From a virus: a DNA stretch of 31,827 nucleotides. The stretch covers positions 1 to 31,827 of IMG/VR virus record IMGVR_UViG_3300037502_000950; one strand, written 5' to 3'. Position numbers and translations under genes: made by a program. Positions 29,225 through 31,827 of this stretch are shown here, piece after piece; position 1 is the stretch's first letter, and each line of letters opens with the position of its first letter. Under the pieces are notes generated by a model. The model worked only from the letters and a program-made list of their open reading frames with translations. It did not search any database and was not told the DNA's origin.

Positions 29225-29436
29225 GCGAATCAGACCGAACCGAAATCCAGTATTGGCAGAGCGTTGTAGATGATCTCAGGGTGTCAGGAGATGCACTGAG
29301 AGAACAACTAGAAGCACTACGCACAGAGAACGAAGGACTGCACCTGCAGAACAAGATGCAGGAAGAAGAGTTGAAGCAGTTGCGTTCAATGCTGCAGAGA
29401 ATCCAAATCGCCATGTCGCAAGGTGTTGAATTGTGA
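29221..29436 (+). CDS. Coiled-coil protein, 71 aa
   Basis: GTG 29221 overlaps the preceding stop. From residue 15 to 62 the sequence is a continuous charged helix with leucine spacing typical of a coiled coil (LREQLEALRTENEGLHLQNK, EEELKQLRSML). It probably dimerises. It could partner with the neighbouring small basic protein. No specific role can be given. Confidence 0.62.
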   Translation: MSESDRTEIQYWQSVVDDLRVSGDALREQLEALRTENEGLHLQNKMQEEELKQLRSMLQRIQIAMSQGVEL

Positions 29437-29645
29437 CGAGCCTCACCCCACAGTTCGCCACTGTGCTTGCTGACCAAGACGGACACGCAAGGTGGACAAC
29501 GACACTGTGCAACTACGACACAGGCAACAAGCCAGTCGATGTGCTCATCACGCTGTTCTGTGATGGCACGATGCATCTCGCTACACGACCAACCAGCCAA
29601 CCAGACTGCACATGGTCGCCACCTGCAGAGGCTGAACGCACCTGA
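29433..29645 (+). CDS. Hypothetical protein, 70 aa
   Basis: GTG 29433 overlaps the coiled-coil gene stop. Strand-rich (FATVLADQDGHARWTTTLCNYDTGNKPVDVLITLFCDGTMHLATRP), probably a small beta-sandwich or barrel. Two Cys. I know no family. The stop shares its last base with the ATG of the membrane protein. Confidence 0.6.
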   Translation: MTSLTPQFATVLADQDGHARWTTTLCNYDTGNKPVDVLITLFCDGTMHLATRPTSQPDCTWSPPAEAERT

Positions 29646-29881
29646 TGTGGTCGTGGCTGCTGGCAGGAGTCGGCATCGCAGGGATGGTGTTTGTGGGTCA
29701 GAAACGCTGGCAGGCATTCGTCTGGATGATCGGTGTCGAATGTCTGTGGATTATCTACAGCCTCGACACAAAGCAGCACGGCTTCATCCTTGGATCACTG
29801 GCGTACATGACCGTTTATGCTCGCAACGCAACACGATGGAGGAAGCATGATCAGAGAAGAACTACAGCACCTAGCAATTGA
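29645..29881 (+). CDS. Multi-pass membrane protein, 78 aa
   Basis: Three hydrophobic segments (WLLAGVGIAGMVFVG, FVWMIGVECLWIIYSL, GFILGSLAYMTVYA) and a basic tail. Similar small three-helix proteins are often seen in actinophages, and the pattern of W-x-E-x2-W-x2-Y recalls part of a PnuC-like transporter, but it is far shorter. It overlaps the ParB-like gene by 35 nt. Confidence 0.62.
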   Translation: MWSWLLAGVGIAGMVFVGQKRWQAFVWMIGVECLWIIYSLDTKQHGFILGSLAYMTVYARNATRWRKHDQRRTTAPSN

Positions 29882-30629
29882 CCTAGACGACCTGCACCCA
29901 CATCCACGCAATGTCCGCCAAGGTGATGTCGGTGCGATCTGTGAATCCTTGAAAGCGCATGGACAGTACCGAGCCATCGTGTATCAGCAATCAACGAAGC
30001 GCATCCTCGCAGGCAACCACACATGGCAAGCAGCAAAGGCATTGGGATGGAAGCAGATCGCTGCTACGCCAGTTGTCTGTGACGATGAGCAAGCACTGCG
30101 CATCCTGCTGATTGACAACCGCCTGAACGACCTCGCTGACTACGACACAGCAGAACTGGCATCTATCCTGCAGGAATTGGAAGCCACATCAGCAAAACTG
30201 GATGGCACAGGATTCGATGGCGACTCACTGGATGAACTGCTCGCTGATGTTGCATCAGACAAAGCACTACAAGATCAGGTCGATGCGTACACCCAACTGA
30301 TCAAGGTTCCACAGTATGAGATCGTTGGTGAAGAACCAGCAGTGACAGAACTCTATGACTCAACAAAGTGCGAAAAGTTCTTCAGGAAGATCGAGAAGGC
30401 AAAACTGCCTGATGACATCAAAGAGTTCCTGCGCCTAGCAGCGACACGACACATCGTGTTCAACTACAGCAAGATCGCAGAGTTCTACCCACACCAAACC
30501 AAAGAAGTGCAGCAACTCATGGAGGAATCAGCACTCGTGATCATCGACGCAGATGACGCAATCGCCAACGGGTACGCCATCTTCGCCAGAACCATGACCG
30601 ATCTACTGCATCAGGACTCAGAGGAATGA
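29847..30629 (+). CDS. ParB/sulfiredoxin-like domain protein
   Basis: A 260-residue protein. ATG 29847 follows GGAGG; the frame is open to 29817. Residues 10-100 carry the ParB-like pattern: LHPHPRNVR, the ICESLKAHGQYRAIVY strand-helix, AGNHTWQAAKALG in the position of the G-x-H-R/T loop, and LLIDNRLNDLADYD. The remaining 160 residues are helical and unfamiliar. ParB-like domains in phages occur near DNA-modification genes and can bind nucleotides. The gene is coupled to the downstream glycosyltransferase (ATGA). Confidence 0.8.
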   Translation: MIREELQHLAIDLDDLHPHPRNVRQGDVGAICESLKAHGQYRAIVYQQSTKRILAGNHTWQAAKALGWKQIAATPVVCDDEQALRILLIDNRLNDLADYDTAELASILQELEATSAKLDGTGFDGDSLDELLADVASDKALQDQVDAYTQLIKVPQYEIVGEEPAVTELYDSTKCEKFFRKIEKAKLPDDIKEFLRLAATRHIVFNYSKIAEFYPHQTKEVQQLMEESALVIIDADDAIANGYAIFARTMTDLLHQDSEE

Positions 30630-31486
30630 CCACAGACAACTTCGCCATGCTGATACTGAGCCACGGCAGACCGAACAAAGTCACCACCCTCGACACACTC
30701 AGACGCTGCGGATACACAGGCAAGGTGTTCATCATCATCGATGACGAGGACAGCACCGCAGATCAATACCGCAGAACATTCGGTGACGACAAAGTGATCC
30801 AATTCAACAAGACAGAAGTCGCAAAGACATTCGACACCTGCGACACCAGCACAGACAAACGCACCATCGTTTATGCACGAAACGCCTCATTCCAGATAGC
30901 CAAAGATCTTGGGCTCGACTACTTCATGCAACTCGATGACGACTACCTGTCGTTTCAGTACCGCTACCCAGAGGAAAACAAACTGAAGGTGATTGAGTCC
31001 CGATCAATGGATGCAGTCGTCGCAGCCATGATCCAGTTCCTCAAAGCCAGTGGTGCAGCCACATTCGCTATGGCACAGGGCGGAGACTTCATAGGTGGCG
31101 TACAAGGCAACGCAGCACACAAACCACTACTACGCAAAGCCATGAACTCCTTCCTATTCAAGACAGACTCGCCCACCAGATTCGTAGGCAGAATCAATGA
31201 GGATGTGAACACCTATGTGATCCAAGGCATGCGAGGAGATCTGTTCCTAAGCACGACCGCCATCATGCTCGTGCAGCAGCAGACACAGAAGAACTCAGGA
31301 GGAATGACCGACACCTACCTAGAGAGTGGGACATACCTGAAGTCGTTCTACACAGTGATGCTCGCACCGTCGTGCACCACGATCAGGACTATGGGCACAC
31401 ACCACCTACGCCTGCACCACCACATCAGGTGGGATAACGCCGTACCGAAAATCATCAACGAGAAACACAGGAAGCATCATGCCTAG
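30626..31486 (+). CDS. Glycosyltransferase of the TET-associated (TAGT-like) type
   Basis: A 286-residue protein. ATG 30626 overlaps the ParB-like stop. Motifs in order: LSHGRPNKV near 11, GYTGKVFIIIDDED (29-42), YARNASFQIAKDLG (83-96) and LDDDY (103-107), the last being the metal-binding DxD-like site of a GT-A fold. Further on, GGDFIGGVQGN and RINEDVN. The pattern LSHGRP, GYTG-x-IDDED, YARN, QLDDDY is that of TET-associated glycosyltransferases that add sugar to hydroxymethylated bases in phage DNA. I see no TET/JBP-type hydroxylase in this window. Confidence 0.75.
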   Translation: MTTDNFAMLILSHGRPNKVTTLDTLRRCGYTGKVFIIIDDEDSTADQYRRTFGDDKVIQFNKTEVAKTFDTCDTSTDKRTIVYARNASFQIAKDLGLDYFMQLDDDYLSFQYRYPEENKLKVIESRSMDAVVAAMIQFLKASGAATFAMAQGGDFIGGVQGNAAHKPLLRKAMNSFLFKTDSPTRFVGRINEDVNTYVIQGMRGDLFLSTTAIMLVQQQTQKNSGGMTDTYLESGTYLKSFYTVMLAPSCTTIRTMGTHHLRLHHHIRWDNAVPKIINEKHRKHHA

Positions 31487-31775
31487 GGGTAAGCCCTGCC
31501 TGACCTGTGGCACAGTCACCACCACAGGCAACCGATGCCAACTCTGCCAACAGCAGTGGAACCGACAACACCCGAAGAAGCCAAGACCGCACTACGCAGG
31601 CGACTACAAGAAGAGAGCGAAACTAGTGAGAGACACAGCCCAAGTGTGCTGGCTCTGTGGCAAAGGCTCACAGCCAGATGATCCTTGGACAGCCGACCAT
31701 GTGATAGCAGGGGATCCACAGTCCCCACTCGCAGCAGCCCACAGATCGTGCAACAGTCGGCGTGGCAACCGATGA
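31479..31775 (+). CDS. HNH endonuclease
   Basis: A 98-residue protein. Two Cys pairs (CLTC and CQLC) in the first part and CWLC in the middle, the core WTADHVIAGDP, and HRSCNSRRGNR at the end, which is the HNH active-site pattern. In tailed phages a small HNH protein often acts with the terminase at the cutting site. If the genome is circular or circularly permuted, this gene lies about 1.4 kb before terS. The start overlaps the glycosyltransferase by 8 nt. Confidence 0.88.
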   Translation: MPRGKPCLTCGTVTTTGNRCQLCQQQWNRQHPKKPRPHYAGDYKKRAKLVRDTAQVCWLCGKGSQPDDPWTADHVIAGDPQSPLAAAHRSCNSRRGNR

Positions 31776-31805
31776 CCACCACAGGTGGGGGTGCAGTCTT
31801 TTTTT
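31776..31805 (+). terminator. Hairpin with T-run after the HNH gene
   Basis: CCACC (31776-31780) and GGTGG (31784-31788) form a short stem with a 3-nt loop immediately after the stop, followed 10 nt later by seven T (31799-31805). It likely terminates the early transcript. Confidence 0.6.
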
Positions 31806-31827
31806 CGCAAACGCTGTCGCCCGTTAC

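Noticed and set aside
1-31827. Direct terminal repeat proving circularity
   Set aside because: By eye the first and last 60 bases share no repeat; short A/T-rich similarities are not enough.

Overview
This window looks like most or all of the genome of a tailed, siphovirus-like phage of an actinobacterium. Every gene I can support lies on the + strand, mostly with 4-nt ATGA/GTGA or TGATG stop-start overlaps. The actinobacterial host is inferred from a WhiB-family regulator with all four cysteines (24844-25098), a P27-type small terminase, a terminase-portal-protease-capsid order typical of actinophages, and TANNNT promoters placed for leaderless mRNAs. No integrase, repressor, DNA polymerase of family A/B/C, replicative helicase or primase is recognisable, so replication must lean on the host or on genes outside the window.

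Layout. 1-1285: a promoter and three small genes, ending in a minimal family-X polymerase-like nucleotidyltransferase fused to a SWIM zinc finger. 1309-9049: packaging and head genes (TerS, TerL, portal, a Cys-containing multidomain protein, S78 protease, HK97-fold capsid, connector). 9049-17135: tail genes (terminator, tube, chaperone pair with a CCCAAAA -1 frameshift site, tape measure, hub, and two fibre plus small-partner cassettes). 17140-19148: lysis and envelope genes (a secreted Thr/Ser/Pro-rich protein, two holin candidates, an M15-type endolysin, a membrane coiled-coil protein). 19117-20652: a helix-turn-helix protein and a metallophosphoesterase.

20653-31775 is an accessory and DNA-metabolism region of many small genes. 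It holds a YqaJ-type exonuclease and a probable annealing protein, WhiB, two candidate PD-(D/E)XK nucleases, a secreted lysozyme-like enzyme, several zinc-ribbon proteins, a ParB-like protein, a TET-associated-type glycosyltransferase and an HNH endonuclease close to the right end.

The most unusual signals are regulatory. (1) Two intergenic copies (21265-21337 and 27918-27994) of an RNA element have two hairpins plus an H-type pseudoknot beside the Shine-Dalgarno, and compensatory changes between the copies support both the second stem and the pseudoknot. (2) Four near-identical promoters share an internal GTCCTCA-like core, and three of them place an ATG exactly 7 nt after the -10 box. (3) A 15-bp palindromic motif lies upstream of three of those promoters. 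(4) A three-way-junction-like RNA precedes the gene at 29090. The ParB-like and glycosyltransferase pair suggests modified phage DNA. All family assignments come from reading motifs by eye; no database search was possible.
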